DNA of 64,000 bases from Chlorella sorokiniana (lineage: Eukaryota > Chlorophyta > Trebouxiophyceae > Chlorellales > Chlorellaceae), in contig CP084620.1 of assembly GCA_025917655.1 (NCBI GenBank), positions 620,001 through 684,000 on the forward strand. Direction: 5' to 3'. Shown here one piece after another: positions 27,602-41,137 of this stretch. Positions within the stretch are counted from its first letter, which is position 1. Every line of letters begins with the position of its first letter. The translations under genes were made by a program, and so were the position numbers. Under the pieces are notes generated by a model. The model had not been told where the DNA came from and did no database searches. It saw only the letters and a list, made by a program, of their open reading frames with translations.

Positions 27602-28313
27602 TGTGCTGTCCGGGAGGGAGTCTATGCAATGTATGCAAGTTTATCGCAAAGGTAAGGTTCATTGGTTGGTCGAGCCCACTCGTATGTGGCTGATGCATCA
27701 CTACCAACGCTGGCATCGGCTTGTCCAGTGTTTTCCGACGCGGTTAGTTGTGAGAGGCGAGTCAGACAGCCTTACAAACCATGACATGGTCGAAAGGCGT
27801 TAAAAGTGGCCTGACAAGCACGGACCCGTGCGGGGGAAGCTGCCTTGAATTCCCGCCGCCTTGCGCCCGCACCACCGCCGCTCGGCATACCTCAACAAAG
27901 TGGCCACGTTGCATTCAGCTCTCACAGAGGAGTCCCTACCAAGACAGTGGATTGAAATGATATAAGGGCCTGTTGCTCCTGCGGAGCACTGCCGTTGGCA
28001 ACCGTCCCACCGTGCCCGCAGATGATCTCATGAGGGGAGCAAGTCATTAAAGGGTCAAAGAAAGCTGTCGATGCTTCAGCCAGCAACAGCCACAAGCCAA
28101 AACGAGAAGGTGAAACGTGAAGCTTTGTCAGTTCGGGGGCACACTCTAGGGGGGTATCAATATTTGGGCTGCGTAACCTGGCATCTGCTGTTGCGCTTGC
28201 TCAGCTGGGCGTCTTGAATCAAAGCATGCAGATAAGGCTAGCCTACGAAAGGATCTGGCTGCCAGGCTGGGGAGCGCAGCTTGCTGCAATCCCTGCAGTG
28301 GTGTCGCGGCGCC
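27602..28313. other. Intergenic region, promoter of the unknown gene and 3' flank of the methyltransferase
   Basis: About 700 bp without a supported gene. The minus-strand frame that runs into it from 27601 to 27716 is not clearly coding. Nothing structured is recognised. Confidence 0.3.
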
Positions 28314-31300
28314 TTACGCGCCCAGCGCCGCCGCCCGCTCCTGCTCCGCCTTCTTCTCCAGCGCGGCGCGCAGCTGGCGGCCGAGCGCGGCGGCCAGCGG
28401 CGGCGGCACCGCGTTGCCGACCTGGCGGTGCTTGTTGTGCACGTTGCCCACAAAGCGGTGCTTGTCGGGAAGCCCTGGGCGCGGGCGCACTCGCGCACCG
28501 ACACGATGCGGTCCTGCTCGGGGTGGAACACCTGGCCCACCTGCGGTACGGGACAGCAGGTACGGCAGCAGTACGTTTCGACACCAAGCAGAAGGAAGCC
28601 CTGGGCTAGCAGAGGCAGCAACGTGGAGGCTTGCACGATGGGTGTGCAGACAGAAGGCAGGCTGCCAAGCTGGAACAGCGGCGGATCCAACAAGATCCAA
28701 TCAGGGGCCGCGGAGAGGTGGCACGAGGTTCGCCGCCCTGGCCTGGTCGCACACGCACCTTGCCCATGGGCTGCGGGTCGGTGGTGGAGGTGGGGAAGTG
28801 GCCGTTCCAGTCGAGGCGGCCAAACAGGCCGCGCCAGCCGTTGTGGCGGTCGGCGGTGTTGGGCAGGCACCAGGGCACCAGCGGCTGGCCCTGTGGGAGG
28901 AAGGGCGTGGGGGATGACACGCGCAGGGCATCAGCACCCTCAGCGCCGGGACACAAACATGGGCAGCGCTGACCTCCGCACACCCCAGGCAGCAGCGGGG
29001 CAGGCTGCCGTGGGGCGTTGTGCCGCCACGAGCGTCACGGTACATTGGAACTGTACCGCGCGTATCGCACCTTGTACTTCTCGCGGCTGGGGTCCGCCTT
29101 GACAATCTCTTCCAGCACGCGCCAGTCGGCGCCCGGCACGTTCTTGGGGATGCACCTGGAGGCAGCCGGGGGCCAGGGCGGCGGCGGGTGAGCGTTGAAC
29201 GAGGCAAGCTTATGGCGACAGACAGGAATGCACAGAACAGGCGCCCTCTGTGCCTGCCTGGGCCACCGACAGCCCAACGCCAATTGCCGATTGGCTTTGC
29301 ACCGCTTTTTAGGCCTTGCAAACGCAGCTGTGCTGCGCCCTGCTCTCTGCCCAGGCCCCACCTGCAGCGCTCCAGGTTCAGCTCGTTCATCTGCTTGGAG
29401 ATGTGCTCGGTGAGCAGGGTGGTCTCGCCGCGCACGTGCTTCTGGAACGAAGACACCTGCAGGTGGAAAAGGCAGCAGGGAGCCAGACGAAGATGAAGGC
29501 ACAGGGCAAAAGGGAGGGGCAAACGAGGTGCAAGCTTTCCTCCTCAGCGGCCCAGCCAGCCAGCTTGCAGTGCAGGCACTCTAAACGACGCGAGCGAGCA
29601 GCCCTGCAATTGGCATCATGCACTCTCCGCCAACAACCCACCGGCCCCGAGCAGTACTCCATTTCATCCACCATGTGCCCGTTCTCGATGGGCGGCAGGT
29701 CGCCGATGGCGTCCCGCACGGTGACGGGGCGCAGCGGGGCGCCCACCTGCCAAGCAGAAAACAGACATAAGAAGATTGGGTTGGATGGGGGTTCTGATCG
29801 ACAGCACAAAGCCAGCTGGGATGACTTGGGCTGGACGGGCAGCACAGCCGCTGCTGCCGGCCTCAACAGCTTGCCCACAGCAGGACGCTTGCCCCCGGCC
29901 TGCTTGCAGCTGAGCCCGCCTTGCCAGCCGACCGCACTCACCGTCTGCGGCACCGCGCAGTACTGCACGCCGCCCGGCAGGTTGATTGTGAGCTGGGGGT
30001 GCGGAAGCAGTGCATGAGGCGCGGCCAGTCGGGCAGCAGCTCCCGGGGCGGCGGCCCAGATGAAGGTGCGCTTGCGGGACTGCGCCACCCCAAAGTTGCC
30101 GGCGTTCAGCACGCCAAAGCGGACCTGGGGGAGAGCGGGCAGGGCGGGAAAGCAGGGTTGGCGTCCTTGCCCAGTGCGTTCCCACAGGCCCTAACCGTTG
30201 AAATATTAATGTCCATAGCCTTGCTCAACACTTCACAGCCCCTTTGCCCCCTCCCACAGCCCCTGCCCCCGCAAAACGTCACTTTGGATACCCCACACCA
30301 CCCCCTCACACCCACCCACCTGGTAGCCCATGTCCAGCAGGGAGCGCAGGGTGAGGCGGAAGGTGAACGACTTGTTGTGCGACACAAAGTTGCGCACGTT
30401 CTCCAGCAGGAAGTAGCGGGGCCTGGGGGGGAGGGAGAGGCAGGGGGAGACTAAGAGGCACTGCGAAAGAAAACTGGGAAGTGGAGAGGCGGGGCCGAGG
30501 GGTGACAGGGGACAGCGCGGCACCGCCCGCCCGCGCCCCCCCCCCCCCCGCCCCTGCCCCCCCCCCCCAGCATGCCCACCCTCCCTCTCAGCCTGCGCCA
30601 GCGTGCGAGCCGCTGCAGCAGCGGCCGCAGGAGCCCCGGGAGCAGGGCTGCCAGCTGCCTGTGGGCCCCACCTGTAAAAGTCTGCGTAGGAGAGGAAGGC
30701 CATGACCATGGAGTTTTGCACCATGGACCAGTTGCCCTTGTTGAAGCGGTTCATGCCAGAGTAGCCCTGGCAGGGGGCCGCCTGCAGCAGACCGGGGGTG
30801 GGGGTGGGGGCACAGAAGTTGTGGGGGTCAGGATGAAGGGGGTGTGGATGAGGAAGGGATCCGCAGGGACGACAGCGGGCTGCATGGTACTGCCGTAAGC
30901 CAGGAGGGCCGCGGGGGTGTGAGCCATTGCCAGCAGCGCGTGTTGCTCTGCTAGCCACCCACCGCAGATGAACTCCACCTCTCCAGGCAGCGGCAGCGCC
31001 TCCATCTGCTCGGCAGGCAGCTGGGCAGTGCCCTCCTTGGCGTCGTCTGCCGGGGGGTTGGCAACAGCGTTACGGCACGGCGGCGGCGGGTCAAGGCCGC
31101 AGCTGAAGCAGCACACTGAGGCGCATCCAGGTCTAGGCCATTCAGCGCAGGCCGCGATGCATCGAGGCACCCGGCAGCGCCAGCGCTCACAGCACAAAGC
31201 AGGCCCGCCGCGCGCCTCACCGCACGCGTCGCAGTCGTCCTCCAGCCCCGCCTTGGTCATGGCGGCGTGCAGCAGCACGTTGCAGTTGTTGCAGAACACG

Positions 31301-34300
31301 GCGGCCTCGGGGTTGTTCACCTGGAAGGCGGCCGAGGCGGGGCGCTCATACTCGATGCCCCACTTGGTGACGGCGGCACCTGCAGGGGGGGGGGGAAGTG
31401 GTTGGGGGTCGTCCCAGGTACGCCACGGACAGCAGCGGTTGGGCAATCACTGGTAGGAGGGTAGCAGAGTGGTGGGCTGAGCGAGCGCTTGATCTGGAAG
31501 AGACGCTGGCCGGGTGCAATGCCACAACACGGCTTGGCGTTTTTGCTAGACTTCTCTGCCCCAGCGTGTTCACTGCCTTCCTTCAGCTGCTCACCAGCCT
31601 GGTGCATGCCCTCAGACAGGCCGCCGCAGCCCGCAAAGATGTCCATGGTGGCGAGCGCCACGCCGTCGTCGCCGGGGAAAGCCTTGGCGGCGGCGGAAGC
31701 GGCGGCAGACGCCTCGCCGCTCACCTTGCCCTTGCCCTTGTCGGCAGCGGGGAGGCGGCCGCCTTGCCCTTGCCTGCAAGCGGGACGGCGGCGGCAGCTT
31801 CTGGGTCACCAGCAGATGTTGGAATTACCGCAGCAGACACCTGCCGCTCTCTACAAGCGCGACTGGAGCGCTGGCAACGAGGCAGCTTGTCTCAAGACTC
31901 CCCCAGCGCAGCAGGCTGCGAGGCGCACCCTTGTCGGCCCGCTGCGCCTGCGCCGCCTGCGGAACAAAGTCCTGCAGGTCCTCCGGGATCGGCAGGTCCT
32001 CGGGCGCCGCACTGAACTTCTTGCCCTTGCGGGCAAACGTGGCGGTGCACTCAAAGGTGTGGATGTCTGCGGGCGGCGGCAGGGGAAGGGAAACAAGAGG
32101 TTATCAGTGCGGCGCAGGCTGGCTCGCTGGCACGTACCACCGCTGCAGCAGGCCACCTACCTTGATGATATCTTCCCAGGTTGAAGAACCAGCCAAACGC
32201 AACAGGCACAGTCTGCAGCAGGCAGCGCGGCCCACCTGTGGGGTAGCCCTGGGGCACCACGCGGCAGCGGCCCACGACGTCCTCGGCGCTCACGGTCAGC
32301 TCCTCCTCTGCATGGGGGCGGGGCTTGTGCTCAGCAGGGCAGGCTTGCACGGCCAATAATGGCCACAACCCCTGGCAGCAAAGCAGGAGGCTGCTGCTGC
32401 AAATACCCTCGGCCGCCAGGCCCAGGCAGCGCCCTGCCTTGGGCGTGGCAGCCCTACCAAGCCCAGCGCTTCAGCCTGCTGTGGCGTCTTGGCCCCCCGC
32501 TTGCCACGCTCAGCAGCCGCAGCATAGGAGCCCAGCCAAGCTCTGGACCTCCCACAGCCTCTCCCCCACAAGATCCAGGCATCCCGGAGGCGGGGCTTCT
32601 TTTCTATTCAAGCAGCAGCGTGTTGTCCGCCCCCTACACACCCCCACCCCCACCCACCTGAGGCGTAGACCTCGTAGAAGGAGGCGGCCTTGTAGGCCTG
32701 CTGGCGCGAGATGTCCTCAGGACGGTAGTAGCGCTGCACGGCGAGGGCGCCCAGCTTGTCGCCCGCCTCCTTGCCGCCGCGCGCCTTGCCCTTCTTGCCG
32801 GTGGCCTCCTCGCTGCGCTCCCAGTCGTCCTCCTTGGAGCCGGCCTTGCCCTTGCCCTTGCCCTTGGCGGGGCGGGCTTGGCGCCGCCGACGCGCACCAG
32901 GCGGCAGATGCCCCAGGCGCGAAGGCCCTCATAAGAGCCCTGCGAGGTGCGGTCGTGGGCCAGCAAACACACCGCTCGGCAGAGCGCAAACTGTTCCTCT
33001 CAGGGCAACTGCACTCTACCCAGAGCCCCGGCTGTCATGCCTATCTTGTTCTGCTCACTGCAACCTTGTTTTCCGTCCCATGCCTCCCTTTTCACCAAAC
33101 TCGAACCACGCCCACCACAGGCACAGGTGCAAGCGAACAAAACTGCTTGATGCCACCGCAGCCCACCTTATGGAAACGCGAGTTGGCCAGGTACTCGGGC
33201 AGCTGCACATCGCTCTTGGCATCCTCCAGCTGGTCAAACACGGCGGGCCCCACGAACAAGAAGTCGCCCTCCCTGAAAGCGCGGGGCAGGCGGGGGAGGA
33301 AGCAACACGGAAAGATGTCAAGCAGGGGTTTGTGGGGTAGGGTTGAGGCGGGATGGGGGTCCTCACTTCTGCCAGTACCAGCGAGCGCGCAGCACAGCCG
33401 GCAGGCAGCGATTTATTGCAGAAACACTGCATTGGCTGGCGAGAAGCAGCGCACTGTCGCTGCGGCGGCACCTGTACTCCACGCCGTCCTTCACAAAGCC
33501 CTTGCCATCGGCCAACGCCTTGACGCCCTTGGCGGGCTTGCCATCGTCCTGAAGGGTAGCCAGGGAACAGCAGGGCCAGGTGTTGTTAGCGCATGCAAGC
33601 CACGCGTTTGACTAAAGCAGCGCATGCACACACGCTCCTTGCAGCACAGTGTGCCCAAGCATGGGAGCTGCGAGCCCGGCAACCGAGCATGCTGGGCTGC
33701 AGGATTTGGGGCCGCGCTTGCGGCTGAGCCCACCTCAGGCAAGCGCGTGCCCAGCTGCAGGTCTGCGGGGGTCGCGGAACATGCCCTCCCGCGGCACGTA
33801 CTGCCGCCGCCAGAACAGCTCCAGCGGGCGACCCTCCTTGGCCGCCTCCTCGTTGCGCTGCAGGGCGGGAGGCAGGGTGGCAAACGGGCGGGGACGCAGA
33901 TGGTAGGCAAATGGTAGGCAACCACAATAAAGGGCGGGAGTGCGCCCTGCCGGCCCGCAAGCACAGCTGCCCTCCCGTGGCACAGCAGCTCAGCTCCTTT
34001 CCACCTCCCACACTTCCACCGCACCACAGTACAGCCACGCTGCCTCGACAGCCGCCCGCACCAGCCCCACAGCCACCCACCTGGCGCAGGGCCAGGTCCT
34101 CCTTGAAGTGCTCGCGGCGCTTGGACGAGTCCCAGGCGCGCTGCAGGCGCCGCACGGCGGCCTTCTCCGCGATGCAGGTCAGGTCGCTGCGGCGGGGGTG
34201 GGGCGTGCATCATGTCAGGCTCAGCACAGTGGCACACTCGCAGTCGAGCTGGAAAGTGGGTGCGGCGCCTCTCGACCAGCTGTGCCGGGCCAGTGCACAA

Positions 34301-37300
34301 GGAGGCAGCATGCAGAACAGAGGGAGGGCGGCAGGGAGGCGGGCCAGGGGGCAAGGCACGGGAGGGCAAGCTGGTCGGGGCCCGCACCGTGTCTCCAGGT
34401 CAGGGGTGAGGAAGACCTCGGAGTCAGAGGCGGCGTCACCCAGCACCGTCTCCTCGCCGCGCGCCAGCAGCCGCACCTGCACCTCCTTGCAGCCTGCCAG
34501 GAGGGCAGGAGGCAAGGGACCCCGCATTGATGTGATGCAATGAACGGGCAAGGGAAGGGCCAGCCAGCTTTGCGTGACCTCCGGTGCAACCAGGCTGAGA
34601 GCAACAGCGAGCATCAGCTCCCTCAGCAGGAGATGCTGGTGGCCAGCCGGCAGCGAGGGGCGGCGGCGCACCGTCGGCGGTCTGCCACATGGCTTGCACC
34701 AGCGCCAGCAGCGGCGCCTCGTCGTCATCCTCGGCAGCCAGCAGCACAGCATCACCCAGGGCCACCTCCAGATCGCCGATCTGCAGGCGGAAAGCAAGTA
34801 TGAACATGCCTGAATAGGCCAGTGTGCTGAAGGAAGCTGCTGGAGGGCAAGCAGGGGCCCAGCCGCCCTCCCGAGCACCGAGCAGCAGCGGCACTCGTCA
34901 CGCCAACACGCAAACCAGCCCACCTTGGCCTTGCTGTAGAACTTGTCGCCAGCGACCGTCTTGGCCACGGCGCCGACCCAGGCCCCCTTGGCCGCCTTCT
35001 TCTTGGGGGCGGCGACCGGCTTGCCCTTCTTCGTGCCAGGCTCCGCCAGGGCGTCCTCCGCCACGTCATCCTCCGCCTCCTCCTCGTTCTCATCCTCCTC
35101 CACCTCCTGCGGGGGACAGGCAAGCCCGTTGGTGAGACAACAGGCAAGGTCAGCAATGGCTCGGCAAGCAGGAGAACCCGGCACAGCCATAGTTGGGCAA
35201 TGAAAAGTGGTCTGCTGCCGCATTGCCTTCCAAGGCCCAGCCCCAGCTTGCCTTTGCGGCCTCGCCCTCTGCGGGAGCCTCCTCCGCCTTGGCGGCCGGA
35301 CGGAAGTACGCCTGCCACACGCTCTTGACCATGGCGGTGGCGGTGGCTGTCATGGGCTTGAAGCGGGCGACGTCGTGCAGCTGGTTCTGCACGGCGGGGT
35401 GGGCGGGAGGGAGGGAGGGGGTCAGCAGCCGCTGCAATTGGAGCCTTGCTGGATTGCGTCCCCAGTAGGTCGCAGTGCGGCTGGGACAGCAGGAGGGGCA
35501 GCTGGGCAGGCAGCCTTGTTCGTTGCTCAGCATCCGCCCCATCTCCACCCTGGCCCTGTGGGCCCGCCCCTCACCTTCATTGGGTTGCGGTTGACGCCCG
35601 CACGCGCAGCACCTCCTTCTTGCTCGCCTTGTACAGCTTGCTGTGGCGCAGCTGGGCCATCCGCTCCCGCAGCGTGGAGACAAAGGCGCTTTTCTGCACC
35701 TCCTTGACTGCGGGGGAGAAAGTGGAAGAATGATGGCAGGAAAGCTGTCGGTCGCTGTGGGCAGCGCGGCGCCCAGGGCAGAGATGCAAGGGCGGCAGCA
35801 CCGCCTTATCAGCTGCACCGGCCGAACGAGGGGCTGCTGTTGGGGGCGCAAAAGGAGCGTCCTGTACCATGCTGCGCTCACCGGGGTAATTCTGGAACTG
35901 GTTGAGGAAGATCTGGCCGTGGGCCACCACAAAGCGCTCCACAGCATCCACCTGCAAAGCAAAGTAGACGGGCCAACCTTGCAGGAACCCTAGAAACGTC
36001 AGTCATGCCGTTTGCCTGACCAAGGCAACGGCTGGGGTGGCCTGCTGGGCAAGGCAGCTGGCAACCGGCAGGGAGAGGCACAGCAGACCTGACAAGCGGC
36101 AGCCCACAGCGCACGAGCAAGCAACAATCGGCACGGCAGCATAGCGCGGCAGCAGGGCGACACGCACCTTCTTGGACACAAAGGTGGGTGCAGTCTCCTC
36201 CTGCGCTGCCAGCTTCTTCACCACGTCATTGAAAGAGAGCTTGGAGGCGCGAGCCTCCAGTGACAGCAGCTGCAGCACCTTGACCGCCAGGCGGGCGCAC
36301 TTGAGTGGCACGCCAAACCAGGGAGCATACTTGGCGGCGGGCACAGACAGGCGGTACCTGCGGAGGCACAAGCAAGAAATAGTGGAGAGGGGACACACAA
36401 GGACAGCCAATGGAAACAGCGGTGGTTGGCCTGCGATGGCCGATACTGAAGACCCGGGTGCAGGCAGCCAGCTGGCTGCCTCACACCGCAAGCCTGGAGC
36501 CAGCAGTGCGCAGTGCCAGGCCGGCTGGCGCAGCGCTGGACCGAGCAATTCACAGCCCCCTCCCTCTCCCTGCCCACCAGGCCACGTCAGTGCGGATGGA
36601 AATGAAGAGCATGTCGGCACCAAAGTCCACCACCCACTCGCGGATCTGGGACAGGTACATGCGCATGCCGGCGGGCTCGGCGGCGGCAGCAGAGGAGGAA
36701 CCCGAGCCGCCAGCGCCGCTGGAAGAGCCAGCGCCGCTGGATCCAGCAGCGTCTGCGGTTGAAAGAGGGGGACGTCGCAGCCATCAGGCGCAGTGCAGGT
36801 GCTGCCTTGTCTGGCGCCTGTCATCCACACCATTTGCTTCTACCTCACGCCCTCCACATGGGCAAACAAGTGCACAGGTCAGCATGTCGCACCTTCGTCG
36901 AGGGCCTGGCCGCCGCTGAAGTCGCCATCATCATCCACCACCTGGCCAGAGGCGTAGAGCTCCACATCGGGGTCCACGCCGCTCCACATGGGCAGCAGCT
37001 CCAGAGAGCTAAACATGCCCTGCGCGTGTGTGTGTGTGTGTGTGCAAGTGTGTGTGTGATGCAATGGGAGTGTGGGGTTGAGAGAGGCGTGTTTGTGTGT
37101 GCATGGGGTGGGGAGGGGGTGGGGGTGGGGGTGGGGCCGCGACACCGCATGTGGGCAGAACATGCCGCACAGGTACCCTCCTCTGAAAGCCCGGCCCATG
37201 CTTTGTAAGCTCTTTCCGAAGGTCCCTGCTTGCGCCCATGCGCCTGACACAACAGGTGCACCCAACCGCCCATACGTACACAACACTACAGTACACAACC

Positions 37301-40300
37301 ACGCACCCACATTTCTACAGCTGAACCGCTCACCCCTCCCCTTCCCCCCATATCCCCCCACCCCCAGCCACCCCACCCCCCACCTCTGCATTGTAGATGG
37401 AGAAGTCGGTGAGGAGGCGGCGGGGCAGGTAGGCGGGGTCCAGCTCAGCGCACTCCTCGTCGTACAGCAGCAGCTCGTCGGTCTCCTCCTCCTCCTTGCG
37501 GTACGCCTGCGATGCAAGAGCGGGACAGCGGTACAGTGATGCATGGGAGGGGAAGGCATGGACACCTTCGGGCAGGACAGCCAGGGTGGGGGTGGACAGG
37601 GGTTGAAATGTTCGCTTTGCAGAAAAGAGAGCGGGGCAAGGTATGGGAACCACACAGGATTCAGCACCTGGCGGACAAATGGCGAGAGGAGGGGTGGAAA
37701 GGCGGGGGGAGCGGGGCCGCACCTGGGGCGCAGGATAGTCGTCGGCAATCTCCGCCTCGCTCACGCGCATGTAAGCGGCGGCGCCCTTGGAGCCCTTAGG
37801 CGCTCCCGGGCGCCTGCACGGAGGGAGGAGCAGGCTTGTGAATTGTTATCGGGTGCGGCAGGCAGCCAGCGGCGCGATGCTACCATTTCAAAGCTCTCCA
37901 TGCTGCTGAAAACCGCCCTGTGAGCCTGTGGAAGCTGCGACCTGGTGCAGCAGCATTCACTGCAGCACACCACACCCCCAGTCATGAACCCTGAGCACCA
38001 GCTGCCGCTCACTTGGCACGCATCTCAGCGTCCATCTTGGCCTGCAGCTGCCGCGCCAGCTCCTCGTCCGCCTCCAGCTGGCGGTCTGCCTCCCCAACCT
38101 TGCCCTTGCCCTTGCCCGTGGCGGCGGCGGCGGCGGCGCCAGGCCCCTCAGCCTCCATGTCGCGAATACGATGCCGCCGTTGGCCTTCTGCGAGCCCACG
38201 TACTTGAAGCTGGCAGCCTGCGCCGGTATACGGGGGCGGTACAGAGCAACGCTTGAGTCGGCATGGCGGCTCACCAGGCGAGTTGCCCTGGCACAAAGCA
38301 GCCTGACAGGAGGCATGCTGCAACACCTGACCCCCATGTCCCCCATTCTGGAACCATTCCCCTAATTTCCGGCTGCGACTTCTCTACGTAAATGTCTCCC
38401 TCACCTCCTTGGTCAGAGACTTGCCGAAATCAGTCTCCAAGAACTTGAGGGCCTTGTGACCCGAGGCGCTGTCCAGCTGCTCGAATTGAGCGAGCAGGAA
38501 GCGGGCGTTGACCAGCAGCCCCTCTTTGGCAGATGGGTAGCCCTTGCAGACCTGGGGTAAGGTGTGGGGGCAGCGTGGGCTACACAGCTCAGCTCAATCA
38601 GGCGAAGTGTTGCAGGCCTGCCACCGGTCACATGGTTGAGACACAAGCAGGGGAAGGCTAGGTGGACAGCAAGCGGCAAGGCTTCAGCGCAGAGGCGTGT
38701 GCAGCGGGCAAGCGGCACCGCACCTTGGCGCGCGCCAGGCGGGCGACCACCTCCTCCAAGCTGGCAAAGGCGGAGCCGCCCAGCTGCGGGGACAGCGCCT
38801 GGTGCACCTGCGGAAGGGGCAGGGCGGGGAAGAGAAGGTGGTGGCGGCAAGTCTAACGAGCCAATGTTGTGCGGCGACAAGGGAAGAGGCCGGCATGGGT
38901 GGGAAACGCAGCGCCTGGCATCAACAACGGAATTGCGAGGGAGATGCGCTGCTGCAGCAACAAAGAAAGGCATGGCTGGACTCGCCTCGAAGCAGATGGC
39001 TGCCTTTTCCGCCAGCGGGGTGTACACCTTCTTGTATGCGGCGGCGGGACGGGTGAGCACGTACTGCCCTTCGGCAGTGGCAGCCACCACCTACCGGGAG
39101 GAGTGTGGGGCGGAGCCAGGTTGCGTTCCATCCCTGGGCACAACATGCAGCGCTGGCCAAGCATGTCTGATCACAGCCCACATGCCGCAACAGGTGAAGC
39201 GGGGGGCACCTGCACCGCCTTCTTGTCGGTGAGATCGAGGGAGAAGGAGGTGAGGGGGCCGAAGCGCTCGCAGCGGCGGCCCGTCTCCTTGTTCAGAGGG
39301 CCGTCCTTGGGGTAGACCACGCCTGCGGTGAGACAAACGGGGGCGAGTGAAGAACGGGCCCGGGCGGGGCAGGAGAAGGGCTGTCCAGAACCCAGCAAAG
39401 AGCCAGTTAAACTTGATCCGTCAAATGGAACGCGTAGACACACGGAACAAGGCAGCCAACGCATGCCACCTGGGCTGTCAGTCCACTGCGACAAAACCAA
39501 AACGGAGTTTGCAACAAGTTGCACCTGACAGGAAGAGCTTGCCCTGGGCAAACTCCACGGCCTCAAGCGGCTCTGAAATGCCGGCCTCGTCACACACACT
39601 GAAGTCGCCCAGTCGCCGCACTTTGTTCGTCCAGCCGCTGCCCGCCTCGGTCTGGGCAGGGGGTGGGGAGGGGCAGGCAGCACACCTGGGCAAGATGCTA
39701 GGAGTTGCTAGTGGCGGGGAGAGCCCGCAGGCGACGAGGGCAGGCTTCGCAGGCAGCGACAGCTGCACGCCCGGCTCCTGTGATCTGCGACCCCCATGTC
39801 AAAACTCCACGCATACACACGTGCCCAAAAACACGTAGTGTGTGCCCCACGCCCAGCCGCCCACCTCCATGAGCGCCTCCTTCTCGCTGTCGCACTTGTG
39901 ATCCTCCTTCACCATCAGCCGGTCCTCCTTGCTCTCCAGCTTCATGCGCTTGTCCTTGAAGCTGATGTTCTGCAGAAGGGAGGGCGGAGGGCAGGCCGAG
40001 CACATGAACACAATCGATATGACAAACAAAGGGAGGGGAAAGCTGCAATCGAGCAACAAGCAGTGGCCCCACCTCAACGGACACTAGCCGTTGGAGGGCA
40101 ACGGCTAGTTGTAATTTTCGTCAGGGGACCGCCGGGCACAGCGCAACAACAGCAACCCATTATGTTGCTCAAGAAAACATGAAAAAGCCAGGGTATTCGG
40201 CAAAGCAGACCTGCGCAGCTTGGCGGCCAGACCCGACGATGGCGTCTTCAGCCTCCTTCATCTCGACGTCGTCGGCGGGTGCGGCGTTCTCCGCCTCCTT

Positions 40301-40761
40301 CTTTGCCTTCTTGGAGGGCTCTTTCGCAGCAGGCTTCTCATTGGCATCGCGCTTGGCGCCCTTCTTGTTGCCGCCTGCAGCGCGGGGCGCAGTGACTGGT
40401 AATCGCACCTAGCCGTTGGGCCAAGCAAGTGCAGGCAGAAGCGGCGGCGGCGCGCCGTTGTCAGCACAGCGGAGTCCACTGCGCACAGCATCACAATGAT
40501 CCGATACGGCCGCCGACGCTGGCACACAGTGAATCAATCCCACAGCGCTGCAGCACGGCGCATGTCACGATCACTTCCTGCAGCGCCGCGCCTCACCTGC
40601 CATGGCTGCTTGAAGCGGGCCCCCAGATCCCACCTCTACGTAGGCACCTGCAGGTATGAATGACGCTAGAGGTGGAGCAGACTGCTGCAGCCTGCTTGCA
40701 CTCAAACATTGGTCCCCCGTCTGCGAGCACCATTCGCACCCTTCTTCGCCTTGGGTGCCAT
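28314..40761 (-). CDS. MET1: Maintenance DNA (cytosine-5) methyltransferase, MET1/DNMT1 type
   Basis: Copies CpG methylation onto daughter DNA strands in the nucleus. A likely start at 40761 reads [15 protein letters not shown]; a Lys/Ala/Glu-rich tail follows. A replication-foci-targeting region covers about 38400-39640 ([50 protein letters not shown]). Two BAH modules lie at about 33780-34980 and 31930-33560 ([22 protein letters not shown]-like [20 protein letters not shown]). A Gly/Lys linker near 31735 precedes the catalytic domain: [14 protein letters not shown] (motif I, about 31610-31650), [16 protein letters not shown] (catalytic Cys, about 30770), [11 protein letters not shown] (motif VI, about 30400), [70 protein letters not shown] at 28316-28314. 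No CXXC zinc finger is seen, as in plants. Single-base frame losses occur near 32870 and 38161. More than 25 exons; the borders are approximate. Confidence 0.93.
37026..37058. repeat. (GT)n microsatellite in a methyltransferase intron
   Basis: Imperfect GT tract interrupted once by CAA, within an intron of the minus-strand methyltransferase gene. It is followed by a G-rich stretch (37088-37137). Confidence 0.95.
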
Positions 40762-41137
40762 TAGCAGTGACAAAAGGCACGCCTGTCTATCTCTATGCTA
40801 CCACGAAGAAAATTGAGTGCACTGTCCAAGTCTGAAGATGTCAAATGTCGAAGGGAGTGGCGTACTTATAATAGCGTGACACCTGAGAGGATTTGGGTTG
40901 CCGGCGGCGGTGATGGAATCACCTGCGAGCGGATAGCCTGCACCGACAGGCGGGTCCAGCCTAGTGGCCCGAGTTTAAGCGTGTGGAAAGGAACACCTCA
41001 TGCAGGCCACCGACACGGTCCTGTGCCCTATCGCGCGCATTGTTTACTATCAGCAGGCACTCGGTATCAAGATCATTAATCGGGAAGACCGGTTCCCCAC
41101 ATCCATGGCAGGCACCCCCGGTGACCCCCGCAAAGCC
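40762..41137. promoter_or_regulatory. Short divergent promoter, methyltransferase / Kish
   Basis: Under 400 bp separate outward-facing starts. A TATA-like CTTATAATAG lies at 40865-40874, oriented for the + strand gene. An ATG in frame with Kish lies at 41000 and would add 46 residues; Kish proteins elsewhere start at the later ATG. Confidence 0.4.

Noticed and set aside
30541-30571. C-rich runs near 30541-30571 as a structured repeat
   Set aside because: Only an intronic polypyrimidine stretch ahead of an exon on the other strand; no regular unit.
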